A DNA stretch of 64,000 bases from Bacillus sp. V5-8f (GTDB taxonomy: Bacteria; Bacillota; Bacilli; Bacillales; DSM-1321). The notes below the pieces were generated by a model. The model did not search any database and was not told the origin of the DNA. It saw nothing but the letters and a program-made list of their open reading frames with translations. The stretch lies in the NCBI RefSeq assembly GCF_002863565.1, contig NZ_PGUW01000024.1, positions 1-64,000 on the forward strand, read 5' to 3'. The position numbers were made by a program, and so were the translations under genes. Below, in pieces: positions 56,837 to 64,000 of this stretch (positions are counted from its first letter, which is position 1; each line of letters starts with the position of its first letter).

Positions 56837-57370
56837 ATGATAACAGTGGCAGTAGGGAGCAGTAACCCCGCGAAGGTTCAGGCTGTGAGGAAAGCTTATG
56901 GAGAGACTGCGGAAATTATTCAAATACACGCCTTATCCGGCGTTTCTGACCAGCCCTTCTCGGATGAAGAGACCATAGAGGGAGCGTCTAACCGGGCCAG
57001 GAATTGTCTAAGACAGAGCGATGCGGATATCGGCATCGGGCTAGAGGGCGGAGTTGTACAAACAAAATATGGCATGTTTCTCTGCAATTGGGGCGCTCTA
57101 GCTGACCGGGAAGGCAATCTCTTTATTGCTGGCGGTGCTAGGGTCCCTTTACCTGACCAAATCGCAGAAAGACTCATTTTAGGTGAGGAATTGGGCCCTG
57201 TAATGGATGAGTATACAAAAAAGAAAGGCATCAGGAAAAAAGAAGGGGCCATTGGCGTTTTTACCAATGAACGAATCACCAGGACTGGCATGTTCAGTCA
57301 TATAATGAAAATGCTGATCGGTCAAATTGAATATAAAAATATGAAAAACAAGCAGCAATCTTGCCCTTAA
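56837..57370 (+). CDS. DUF84-family inosine/xanthosine triphosphatase
   Basis: This 177-residue YjjX-like protein opens ITVAVGSSNPAKVQAV and has SDQPFSDEETIEGASNRA, with GIGLEGGV for metal and nucleotide binding. The family hydrolyses non-canonical purine nucleoside triphosphates such as ITP and XTP, cleaning the pool. The ribosome site is weak (GGGGCGG). It follows ytoP directly, where I do not recall such a gene in B. subtilis. Confidence 0.87.
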   Translation: MITVAVGSSNPAKVQAVRKAYGETAEIIQIHALSGVSDQPFSDEETIEGASNRARNCLRQSDADIGIGLEGGVVQTKYGMFLCNWGALADREGNLFIAGGARVPLPDQIAERLILGEELGPVMDEYTKKKGIRKKEGAIGVFTNERITRTGMFSHIMKMLIGQIEYKNMKNKQQSCP

Positions 57371-57374
57371 TGAG

Positions 57375-57413
57375 AAAAATCCTTGCCAGGTTTTAGCTGG
57401 CAAGGATTTTTTT
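57375..57413. terminator. Bidirectional terminator between the DUF84 gene and ytoQ
   Basis: A perfect 15-bp stem (57375-57389 with 57397-57411) has a 7-nt loop, with T and A tracts on both sides. It serves both convergent genes. Confidence 0.93.
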
Positions 57414-57858
57414 ATTCAATGTCAAAAACATAGGAGAGAACCTTCAGGGCCTGGTTTACGGACTCAACAGTTAAATTCGCTTTGGCCGAGAGTTCCTTTA
57501 ACGGATGGTGAAGGGCCTCCGGTCTAATCAGTATGAGCGGTTTTCCTAGAGTGAGTGCTGCACTTGCATCCATGGCAGTATTCCATTGTTTGTATTTTTC
57601 CCCGAACAAAGCAATGACTAGATCTGCTTTCTTCATAAGCAGCTCTGTGCGGAGATTATTAATCTGCGATGCAGCGGCGTCTTTTAAAATACTTGTTGGC
57701 TGCGTCCCGAGAATTTCTTCCCCTATATTATCAGAGCGTTCATGATCTTCCATCGGACCGACAAAATTCAACGGAAGCTGCAACGCTTGTGCCTTTTCCT
57801 TCAACTCATGTCTCCAATTGCTATGAATCTCGCCTGCCAAATAAACTGTCATTTCCAT
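57412..57858 (-). CDS. ytoQ: YtoQ-family protein
   Basis: This 148-residue soluble protein has VYLAGEIHSNWRHELKEKA at the start and ADLVIALFGEKYKQWNTAMDAS in the middle. This is a Rossmann-like layout resembling nucleoside 2-deoxyribosyltransferase folds. It corresponds to YtoQ; the function is unknown. GGAGGAG lies before the ATG. Confidence 0.87.
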   Translation of the reverse strand: MEMTVYLAGEIHSNWRHELKEKAQALQLPLNFVGPMEDHERSDNIGEEILGTQPTSILKDAAASQINNLRTELLMKKADLVIALFGEKYKQWNTAMDASAALTLGKPLILIRPEALHHPLKELSAKANLTVESVNQALKVLSYVFDIE

Positions 57859-58042
57859 ATTTTCTCCTCCAGACTCATTTTTTCACAAATAAAGTTTCAG
57901 CTGATTCATAAAGATGTCCTTGAAGATAAGTGTAACATGACTAATATGGACATGTGTAATCAAGGTTGCATATTATTGGTATGCTGTCTTTTTGTTTGGT
58001 AATATCAAAATAAATCATTTGGCATAGATTGCGACATTGGCT

Positions 58043-58156
58043 GGCTAAATATATTTTGAGCTTTGAGACAAAGTTACCTGAATTTCCGCAATAATAATCT
58101 GGATTTTGGACAGATTTTTCTCCTGTTGGCTAAATAACTCTAATTTTGGACAGATT
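58043..58156 (+). repeat. Short direct repeats upstream of ytpP
   Basis: GGCTAAATA occurs at 58043-58051 and 58128-58136. ATTTTGGACAGATT occurs at 58103-58116 and 58143-58156, 40 bp apart. They lie in the 355-bp ytoQ-ytpP gap, which otherwise has no gene I can support. Confidence 0.6.
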
Positions 58157-58213
58157 ATCACTAGTCTTTGGAGAGATGATTGCAGAAATTTAATAGGGAA
58201 GGGAGAAAAAAGA

Positions 58214-58525
58214 ATGAAACATTTAGAAACCATAGAACAATATGATGAACTAAAAAACGCTGGGAAACATATCTTTCTATTTTCTGCGGATTGGTGCCCT
58301 GATTGCAGGGTGATTGAACCTGTCCTTCCGGAAATTGAACAAAACCATCCGGATTTTACTTTTGTTTATGTAGACCGTGACAAATTCATTGATGTGTGTG
58401 CCGCCAATGACGTTTATGGCATCCCGAGCTTCATAGCGTATCAAGATGGGAAAGAATTAGGCCGTTTCGTCAGCAAAGACCGCAAAACACAGCAGGAAAT
58501 CGAGGATTTCATCAACTCTTTATAA
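58214..58525 (+). CDS. ytpP: Thioredoxin-like protein YtpP
   Basis: This 103-residue thioredoxin-fold protein has active site WCPDC and the cis-proline segment GIPSF, with the usual C-terminal GRFVSKDRK. It is expected to be a cytosolic thiol-disulfide reductase; from memory YtpP has been linked to bacillithiol-related redox. ATG 58214 follows AAGGGAG. A GC-rich hairpin with a T tract (58534-58569) follows. Confidence 0.9.
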   Translation: MKHLETIEQYDELKNAGKHIFLFSADWCPDCRVIEPVLPEIEQNHPDFTFVYVDRDKFIDVCAANDVYGIPSFIAYQDGKELGRFVSKDRKTQQEIEDFINSL

Positions 58526-58533
58526 TTGGCTTT

Positions 58534-58569
58534 CTCCCCCGTCCGCGTATGGGGGCGATTTATTTTTTT
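58534..58569 (+). terminator. Terminator-like hairpin after ytpP
   Basis: CCCCC (58536-58540) pairs with GGGGG (58551-58555), and a T-rich tract follows, ending in T7. Confidence 0.6.
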
Positions 58570-58669
58570 ATACTAAAAACGAAGTATAACTTTTCCAATG
58601 GCGCAGGTACCAGTTAACGGTTAGCCTAGCTTATGCCGGGCACGATTGGTGTAAAAGGAGGGAAATCAT

Positions 58670-59476
58670 TTGAAAATGGACGGTAGAAAAATGAAGGATC
58701 TTCTTCAGGAGCGACTTCAATCAAACGATCGGACATTTACGTTTGACAGCAAAAAAGATGTGCTCAGAATTGAAAATACAACGACTGGTAAAGGGATAAC
58801 CATCGAATTGCCTGGTATTATCGCAAAATGGGAAACAATTAAGGAAAAAGCAGTAGACGAGGTTGTTTATTATGTGGAAGAAGCCCTCAACGTCATGGGA
58901 GAAGAACATACACTTGCAGGCCGTGAAAAAAATATTTATCCGGTAATTAGGTCTACATCTTTTCCACAAGAGGCGACTGAAGGGAATCGTTTTCTTTTTG
59001 ATGATCATACAGCCGAGACGAGGATTTATTATGCATTAGACCTTGGAAACACTTACCGGTTGATAGATGAAGGCCTGCTCGCGAAAGAAAGTTGGGACGC
59101 TGAACAGATCCGTCAGATAGCCCGGTTCAACGTACGTTCTCTTCCAACTCCGGTAAAATCGGATACCGTTGCCGGAAATACTTTTTATTTCTTGAATACT
59201 AACGATGGATACGATGCGAGCAGAATCTTGAATGAGTCCTGGTTAAAAGAGATGAAAGGCAAAATGAACGGAACCATGGCCATCGCGATCCCTCACCAGG
59301 ATGTAATCATTATCGCTGATGTGGAAAATGACACTGGTTATGATGTCTTGGCCCAAATGGCGATGAGTTTCTTCGCGAGCGGGCATGTCCCAATCACGGC
59401 GTTATCCTTCCTTTATGAAGAAGAAGGGTTGGAACCAGTCTTTATTCTGGGGAAAAATAAAAAACGAAGCGAGTAA
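58670..59476 (+). CDS. ytpQ: YtpQ (DUF1444) protein
   Basis: This 268-residue soluble protein of the UPF0354/DUF1444 family has an N-terminal helical segment and a mixed alpha/beta core ([32 protein letters not shown]). The function is unknown. The start is TTG 58670 behind AGGAGGG, seven bases away. ytpR, which follows in B. subtilis, is missing here; a terminator and then sftA follow. Confidence 0.87.
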   Translation: MKMDGRKMKDLLQERLQSNDRTFTFDSKKDVLRIENTTTGKGITIELPGIIAKWETIKEKAVDEVVYYVEEALNVMGEEHTLAGREKNIYPVIRSTSFPQEATEGNRFLFDDHTAETRIYYALDLGNTYRLIDEGLLAKESWDAEQIRQIARFNVRSLPTPVKSDTVAGNTFYFLNTNDGYDASRILNESWLKEMKGKMNGTMAIAIPHQDVIIIADVENDTGYDVLAQMAMSFFASGHVPITALSFLYEEEGLEPVFILGKNKKRSE

Positions 59477-59518
59477 AGGCTAAGAAACTTAATTATTTTG
59501 GGTTAGTAAAAAAGCAGC

Positions 59519-59563
59519 AAGGATGGGTCTTTTCCGCAAAATCGGAATCCCATCCTTTTTTAT
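59519..59563 (+). terminator. Terminator of ytpQ
   Basis: A 9-bp outer stem (59519-59527 with 59549-59557) with an inner TCCG/CGGA pair is followed by T6. Confidence 0.85.
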
Positions 59564-59733
59564 TTTGACGCTATTTGCCTTTTATTTTCCCATGATTGGC
59601 CAATCATTCCTCATATTGTACCAATCTACACAATTTTGCTCGATATTTTAAGAATTACTGTTAAAATGGTAAGGTGAAAACTGGCTGCAAGTCATCCAGC
59701 TATAAGTCCGATCAATGGAAAGAGTGATAATGA

Positions 59734-62589
59734 TTGAAGTGGTTTAAGAAAATAAAGAAATGGTTTCAGGATGAAGAAATTATTGAAATAGAAGAAATCA
59801 TCGTCGACGAGCCCATTGATAAAGAAACTTTGAAAAAAATAGACATCACAAAGCTGAAAGAGGAAACCAAACCAAACAGGCAGCAAAGGACTATAAACAT
59901 AGCAGGAACCAATGATCCTGATACAAAGGTGTTATATCAATATCCGAAAGGGCGTTTTAAATTTCCTGTCATCCCGGATGAAAACCTTTCGCGGAAAAAA
60001 AGAAATAGTCATGAGCCCGTACGGAATTCAAACAAGAAACAAGGAGTCCGAAAAGAAAAATCAGAAGGCGAAAAGCCCAATGGTTTAGCCGACAAGCCAA
60101 AGAGCAGCAAACCAAAAAAAATAGAACCTTCCAACGTACCATTTCGGCCAACGGAAATCCCTTCTCCAATATATGGATTCAAGCAGCGGCCGGATAAGCA
60201 GCTGGATAAGCAAGCCCCGGATACAGATGATACAGTAGAATTTGAGCTTGAAAGTAAGCCGGCACAACAGCTAAAAACTAAAAACTTCCCGGATGATATT
60301 CCTGCCATCTACCGTAAAGGTGAAACGGAAAGCGACAAAGAGAAGCAGGACGGCACGGGCTATACCCTTCATGGGTCCGATACAAGCTTTGAAATAGAAG
60401 CTGCTGAGCAAACAAGTGAAGATAAACATACTGCAATATCTGAAATTGCAGTATCATCACAAGCCAATGTTATTATTGGGCAAAACGGACAAGACCATGA
60501 AGAAGCAAGTCTGGAAATGAGTGTACCTCTTATGGGAAATAAACAGGACGACGAAAGGCATAACGACGCGGAAGTCCTTGAAGTGCTCTCCACCCCTAGT
60601 GGTGAAGAGAGCGTTCCTGAGGAGATACAAGCTATGGAAGAGTTTGAGGAGGAATCAATTCGCCCTGAATTGAAGCCAGAGGCTATTAACGTACAAGACC
60701 TTCCTGCCGTACAAGTCGTGGAAGAGGTTCAAGAAGAAGTATTGAAGGAGGAACCCGAAGCACCTCCAACCACGTCCCAGAAGAAACACATTCCATTCAA
60801 TGTCGTGATGACAAAGCAGGACAGGGACCGATTCCAGCAAAAGAGAAAGGAAAGCACATTTCTAAACATAGAGGGTTCAAACGACAAGAATTTTGAGGAA
60901 TATGAGATAACTAAAAAACAAGCTAAGCCTGAGCCGATTGAGATTGAAAAAACTGTCGAGGCAGAGCCAATTGAGATGGTGAAAAAAACTGTCGAGGCAG
61001 AGCCAATTGAGATTGAAAAAGCTACCGATCCTGATCCAATTCAGCTTGGGCAAAAAGGGGCTGATTCAGAATCATTCCTTCTTCAGAAAAAAGTGATCGA
61101 AGCGGGGGCAATGCAATTTGAAGAAAAAGCTGCAGCTGCTGATGAGCAGGATAGAGACCTGCCATATTATGCTTTTCCGTCAATCGATTTATTGTCACCA
61201 CCTGCGCATGCGGAGAGCGACCAGGAATGGCTGCAGGACCAGGCAACGCTATTAAATGATACGCTAAAGAATTTCAATGTGAGGGCCCATGTTGTGAATG
61301 TAACTCAGGGACCGGCGGTTACACGATTTGAGGTGCAGCCAGAACCTGGTGTAAAGGTAAATAAGATTACTAATTTAACAGATGATATCAAACTAAGCCT
61401 TGCTGCACAGGATATTCGTATGGAAGCGCCCATCCCGGGTAAACATACGATCGGTATTGAAATCCCGAATCGCAAAAGTAAGCCGGTATTTTTACGGGAG
61501 GTGCTCGAAAGCGATGCCTTCCAACAAGACGGGTCACCATTAACGGTAGCGCTCGGGCTGGATATCTCAGGACAGCCGATGCTGACGGATTTGAAGAAAA
61601 TGCCTCACGGTTTGATCGCAGGTGCCACAGGATCGGGTAAAAGTGTGTGCATCAATACGATGCTAGTCAGCCTGTTGTATAAGGCAACGCCGCAGGAATT
61701 AAAGCTGCTTCTAATCGATCCGAAAATGGTAGAGCTTGCCCCCTATAACCGGATTCCACATTTGGTAAGCCCGGTTATTACGGACGTGAAGGCAGCCACT
61801 GCAGCTTTAAAATGGGCCGTTGAAGAGATGGAACGCCGGTATGAATTATTCGCCCATACAGGTGTACGGGATATTGGCCGTTTTAATCAATTGGCTGACA
61901 GAGCCGGCCAACATGCTGATAAGTTGCCTTATATTGTCGTGGTCATCGATGAGTTGGCCGATTTGATGATGATGTCCCCAGCGGATGTGGAAGAAGCGAT
62001 TTGCCGGATTGCGCAGAAAGCGCGCGCATGTGGAATCCATCTTATTGTCGCCACCCAGCGGCCGTCAGTAGATGTTATTACGGGACTGATTAAGGCCAAT
62101 ATCCCGACAAGGATTGCTTTTTCTGTTTCTTCTCAAGTGGATTCCCGTACAATTCTTGACGCAAGCGGCGCCGAAAAGTTGCTTGGTAAAGGTGATATGC
62201 TGTTTGCTGAAAATGGTTCGTCAAAAACGGTACGTCTTCAGGGAACCTTTGTCTCTGATGACGAGATTGAGCAAGTGGTGGGCCATGTAAAACAAGAGCA
62301 AGAGCCGAACTATTTGTTTGAGCAGGATGAACTTTTAAGCAGGGCGCAGGTTATCGAAGAAACGGATGAATTGTTTTATGAGGCTTGCGAATTTGCGGTG
62401 AACCAAAACGGGGCGTCTGCATCAAGCCTTCAAAGAAGGTTCCATATAGGCTATAACAGGGCTGCGAGATTGATTGAGATGATGGAGCGGCAAGGAATCC
62501 TGTCCGAATCAAGAGGTAGTAAACCCCGGGATGTGTTAATATCTGTAGAGGAGCTTGAATACATTCTTGAATCGAATGGCGGAAATTAA
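59734..62589 (+). CDS. sftA: FtsK/SpoIIIE-family DNA translocase SftA
   Basis: This septum-associated motor clears DNA from the closing division septum. The 951-residue length matches B. subtilis SftA. Unlike SpoIIIE there are no N-terminal transmembrane helices; the first 470 residues are charged and low in complexity, with EPIE-type tandem repeats near 400-430. The motor has Walker A GATGSGKSV (630) and Walker B VVVIDELADL (about 735). A C-terminal gamma winged helix (LQRRFHIGYNRAARLIEMMERQG) reads oriented DNA. The start is TTG 59734. Confidence 0.94.
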   Translation: MKWFKKIKKWFQDEEIIEIEEIIVDEPIDKETLKKIDITKLKEETKPNRQQRTINIAGTNDPDTKVLYQYPKGRFKFPVIPDENLSRKKRNSHEPVRNSNKKQGVRKEKSEGEKPNGLADKPKSSKPKKIEPSNVPFRPTEIPSPIYGFKQRPDKQLDKQAPDTDDTVEFELESKPAQQLKTKNFPDDIPAIYRKGETESDKEKQDGTGYTLHGSDTSFEIEAAEQTSEDKHTAISEIAVSSQANVIIGQNGQDHEEASLEMSVPLMGNKQDDERHNDAEVLEVLSTPSGEESVPEEIQAMEEFEEESIRPELKPEAINVQDLPAVQVVEEVQEEVLKEEPEAPPTTSQKKHIPFNVVMTKQDRDRFQQKRKESTFLNIEGSNDKNFEEYEITKKQAKPEPIEIEKTVEAEPIEMVKKTVEAEPIEIEKATDPDPIQLGQKGADSESFLLQKKVIEAGAMQFEEKAAAADEQDRDLPYYAFPSIDLLSPPAHAESDQEWLQDQATLLNDTLKNFNVRAHVVNVTQGPAVTRFEVQPEPGVKVNKITNLTDDIKLSLAAQDIRMEAPIPGKHTIGIEIPNRKSKPVFLREVLESDAFQQDGSPLTVALGLDISGQPMLTDLKKMPHGLIAGATGSGKSVCINTMLVSLLYKATPQELKLLLIDPKMVELAPYNRIPHLVSPVITDVKAATAALKWAVEEMERRYELFAHTGVRDIGRFNQLADRAGQHADKLPYIVVVIDELADLMMMSPADVEEAICRIAQKARACGIHLIVATQRPSVDVITGLIKANIPTRIAFSVSSQVDSRTILDASGAEKLLGKGDMLFAENGSSKTVRLQGTFVSDDEIEQVVGHVKQEQEPNYLFEQDELLSRAQVIEETDELFYEACEFAVNQNGASASSLQRRFHIGYNRAARLIEMMERQGILSESRGSKPRDVLISVEELEYILESNGGN

Positions 62590-62645
62590 CGCTTTTATTC
62601 TACCTGCAATGGTTTAAGATAATAGTATTATTCAATATTTTCTAG

Positions 62646-62671
62646 GATCGGGGATTGCATGATCCCCGATC
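62646..62671 (+). terminator. Hairpin after sftA
   Basis: A 9-bp perfect GC-rich stem GATCGGGGA/TCCCCGATC (62646-62654 with 62663-62671) has no T tract. It could be a weak terminator or an mRNA-stabilising structure. Confidence 0.5.
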
Positions 62672-62716
62672 TGCATCAGAAAAGGTTTTCATTAGGAATT
62701 AGGGGAGCTGCCAGGG

Positions 62717-63814
62717 ATGAAGGAAATTGAATTGAAATTAAAGGGAGAAATAAAGAGACTTACCAATAAAACCTTTAAATTTGATGATAGGGTGAAAGAA
62801 GGTTGGTTTTCTGCCGTTTACTTTCTAAAAACAAAGGAAATAGCAGAAGAGTTTTGCCCCGATCACACGGTCACCATGCAGTTTTTTCAACGAAAGCATG
62901 CCGTGCTATGCGGGACGGATGAAGTGGTGGCATTGATAAAAACGTTTGCAGACCATCCAGACTCGCTCGAAATCCACTCGTTAAAGGATGGCGATAAAAT
63001 CAGCCCGTTTGAAACGGTCCTTACCATTACAGGACCTTATCAGGAATTCGGGTATCTGGAGGGGGTTATTGACGGAATACTTGCTCGCAGAACATCAGTA
63101 GCCACTAATGTATATAATGTCGTTAAGGCGGCTGCCTATTCAGGAATTCAAAAGCCTGTCATTTTCATGGGTGACCGGGATGATCATTTTACCCAGCAGG
63201 CTGGGGATGGATATGCCGCGTATATCGGAGGAGCCACTGCCCAGGCGACCCATGCCATGAGCGAATGGTGGGGTAAAAAGGGAATGGGGACAATGCCTCA
63301 TGCGCTGATCCAGCTATTCAACGGAGATGTTGTAGCGGCTACAGAGGCGTACCATAAAAAGTATCCGGAAGATGAATTAATTGCGCTCGTTGATTACAAC
63401 AATGACGCCATTACTGATTCATTAAAATTGGCCAGGGCATTTGGAGATAAATTGCGCGGGGTCCGGGTGGATACATCCAGGACCATGATTGATAAATACT
63501 TTGTTCGAAATCAGCATCTTTTGGGCTCCTTCGACCCAAGAGGGGTGAATGCGGAGCTGATATTTGCCCTTCGAAAGGCGTTGGATGAGGAGGGCTTCCA
63601 GCATGTCCGCATCCTGGTTAGCGGAGGGTTCACAGAAGAAAGAATCCTGGACTTTGAAAGAGAGGGAGTTCCGGTGGATATGTATGGCATCGGAAGCAGC
63701 CTCTTGAAGATCTCCGTCAGTTTTACTGGTGATAATGTTATGTTAAATGGAAAGCCTCAGGCAAAAGCAGGGCGTAAATACCGTCCAAATCCTCGCCTTG
63801 AAAAGGTAGAGTAA
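62717..63814 (+). CDS. Nicotinate phosphoribosyltransferase-family protein
   Basis: This 365-residue NAPRTase-like enzyme would form nicotinate mononucleotide from nicotinate and PRPP for NAD salvage. Visible features are QFFQRKHAVLCG at the N-terminal domain, MGDRDDHFTQQAGDGYAAYIGGA, and the barrel end ILVSGGFTEERI followed by YGIGSSL for phosphate binding. It is shorter than B. subtilis PncB (about 490 residues), so it is a second subfamily and the exact substrate is uncertain. AGGGGAGC lies upstream of the ATG. Confidence 0.83.
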   Translation: MKEIELKLKGEIKRLTNKTFKFDDRVKEGWFSAVYFLKTKEIAEEFCPDHTVTMQFFQRKHAVLCGTDEVVALIKTFADHPDSLEIHSLKDGDKISPFETVLTITGPYQEFGYLEGVIDGILARRTSVATNVYNVVKAAAYSGIQKPVIFMGDRDDHFTQQAGDGYAAYIGGATAQATHAMSEWWGKKGMGTMPHALIQLFNGDVVAATEAYHKKYPEDELIALVDYNNDAITDSLKLARAFGDKLRGVRVDTSRTMIDKYFVRNQHLLGSFDPRGVNAELIFALRKALDEEGFQHVRILVSGGFTEERILDFEREGVPVDMYGIGSSLLKISVSFTGDNVMLNGKPQAKAGRKYRPNPRLEKVE

Positions 63815-64000
63815 CACCGAAACGGTAATAGAAGAACTAACTTTGGTTTATTGTAATAATTGAAATATTCCTGACATGGTGGACTATGCGAAAAAGTGAT
63901 ATAATAAAAATTCATTCATATAAATGCTTTAGCCCATTACAGCAGAGAAAAACGTGCCTGCCCTTCGCTTTAATTGTGGGATAGGAGTGCTGAAGGCGAT
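63815..64000 (+). other. Window end, no gene seen
   Basis: A TATAAT at 63900-63905 could be the -10 of the next gene; no matched -35 is clear (CTGACA at 63871 is 23 bp away). A GATAGGAGTG near 63980 could be a ribosome site of a gene starting beyond the window; in B. subtilis murC follows sftA. Confidence 0.4.

Noticed and set aside
60901..61030. Possible CRISPR-like or satellite array
   Set aside because: The repeats are in frame inside sftA and code for a linker; there are no spacers and no cas genes.
63861..64000. Possible T-box or other riboswitch at the window end
   Set aside because: No T-box core sequence or other known leader motif is visible before the sequence stops.
1..64000. Prophage, insertion sequence, integrative element or defence island
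   Set aside because: No integrase, transposase, phage structural gene, restriction or toxin-antitoxin pair was seen; gene order follows the bacillar backbone throughout.

Overview
The window reads as an ordinary chromosomal segment of a low-GC Gram-positive, spore-forming Bacillaceae bacterium. Support comes from strong AGGAGG-type ribosome binding sites, frequent TTG and GTG starts, T-box and SAM riboswitch control, menaquinone genes, and sporulation genes (yteA type, cse60, racA, a CotF-type coat protein). From memory, gene content and order follow the yt- region of Bacillus subtilis (menFDHBE, luxS-dps-ytkD, ytlACD, ytmAB, pckA-metK, ytoA, ytpAB, ytqAB, leuS, ytfP-murJ, pepV, ytlPQ, ytmPQ, ytnP, ytoP, ytpPQ, sftA). 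The species cannot be named from this sequence alone.

Layout. 1-24 is the 3' end of a tRNA, probably Glu. 89-8649 holds yteA, menA and, divergently, the menFDHBE operon; menC does not follow menE. 8810-12492 carries a 46-codon small ORF and a C4-dicarboxylate sensing set (dctR and dctS, divergent dctB) with no permease. 12571-13994 has an orphan zinc-binding lipoprotein gene with two Zur-box-like operators, and yidD. 14185-17034 holds luxS, ytzI, dps, two small unknowns and ytkD. 17051-19627 is a three-gene ABC importer, ytlACD. 19800-24888 has ytmA, ytmB, pckA with a CcpN-like promoter, a DCC-family thiol protein, and metK under a SAM-I riboswitch. 25090-31375 holds ytoA, ytpA and ytpB, ytqA and ytqB, ytzC and an MFS transporter. 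31531-34452 is a T-box leader and leuS.

34573-38505 is the most accessory-looking block: a MarR regulator divergent from an EmrAB-like efflux pump, a WrbA-like flavoprotein and a small membrane-anchored protein, with a long inverted repeat over the promoter. 38661-44802 carries a rhodanese, cse60, ytkP, a broken peptidoglycan-binding gene, ytfP, murJ and a pseudouridine synthase. 44937-47434 holds ytzE, a 39-codon ORF, an HNH nuclease, racA and a CotF-type coat gene. 47646-63814 is housekeeping again: pepV, dat, thpR, ytlQ, ytmP, ytzH, trmB, ytnP, ytzB, ytoP, a DUF84 NTPase, ytoQ, ytpP, ytpQ, sftA and a nicotinate phosphoribosyltransferase.

I saw no prophage, insertion sequence, CRISPR array, defence island or biosynthetic cluster, and no convincing undescribed multi-gene system. 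The items most worth a second look are the paired Zur boxes, the MarR-region inverted repeat, the decayed wall-binding gene, two unannotated small ORFs, a 70-nt structured element at 42211-42280, and short repeats at 49081 and 58043.
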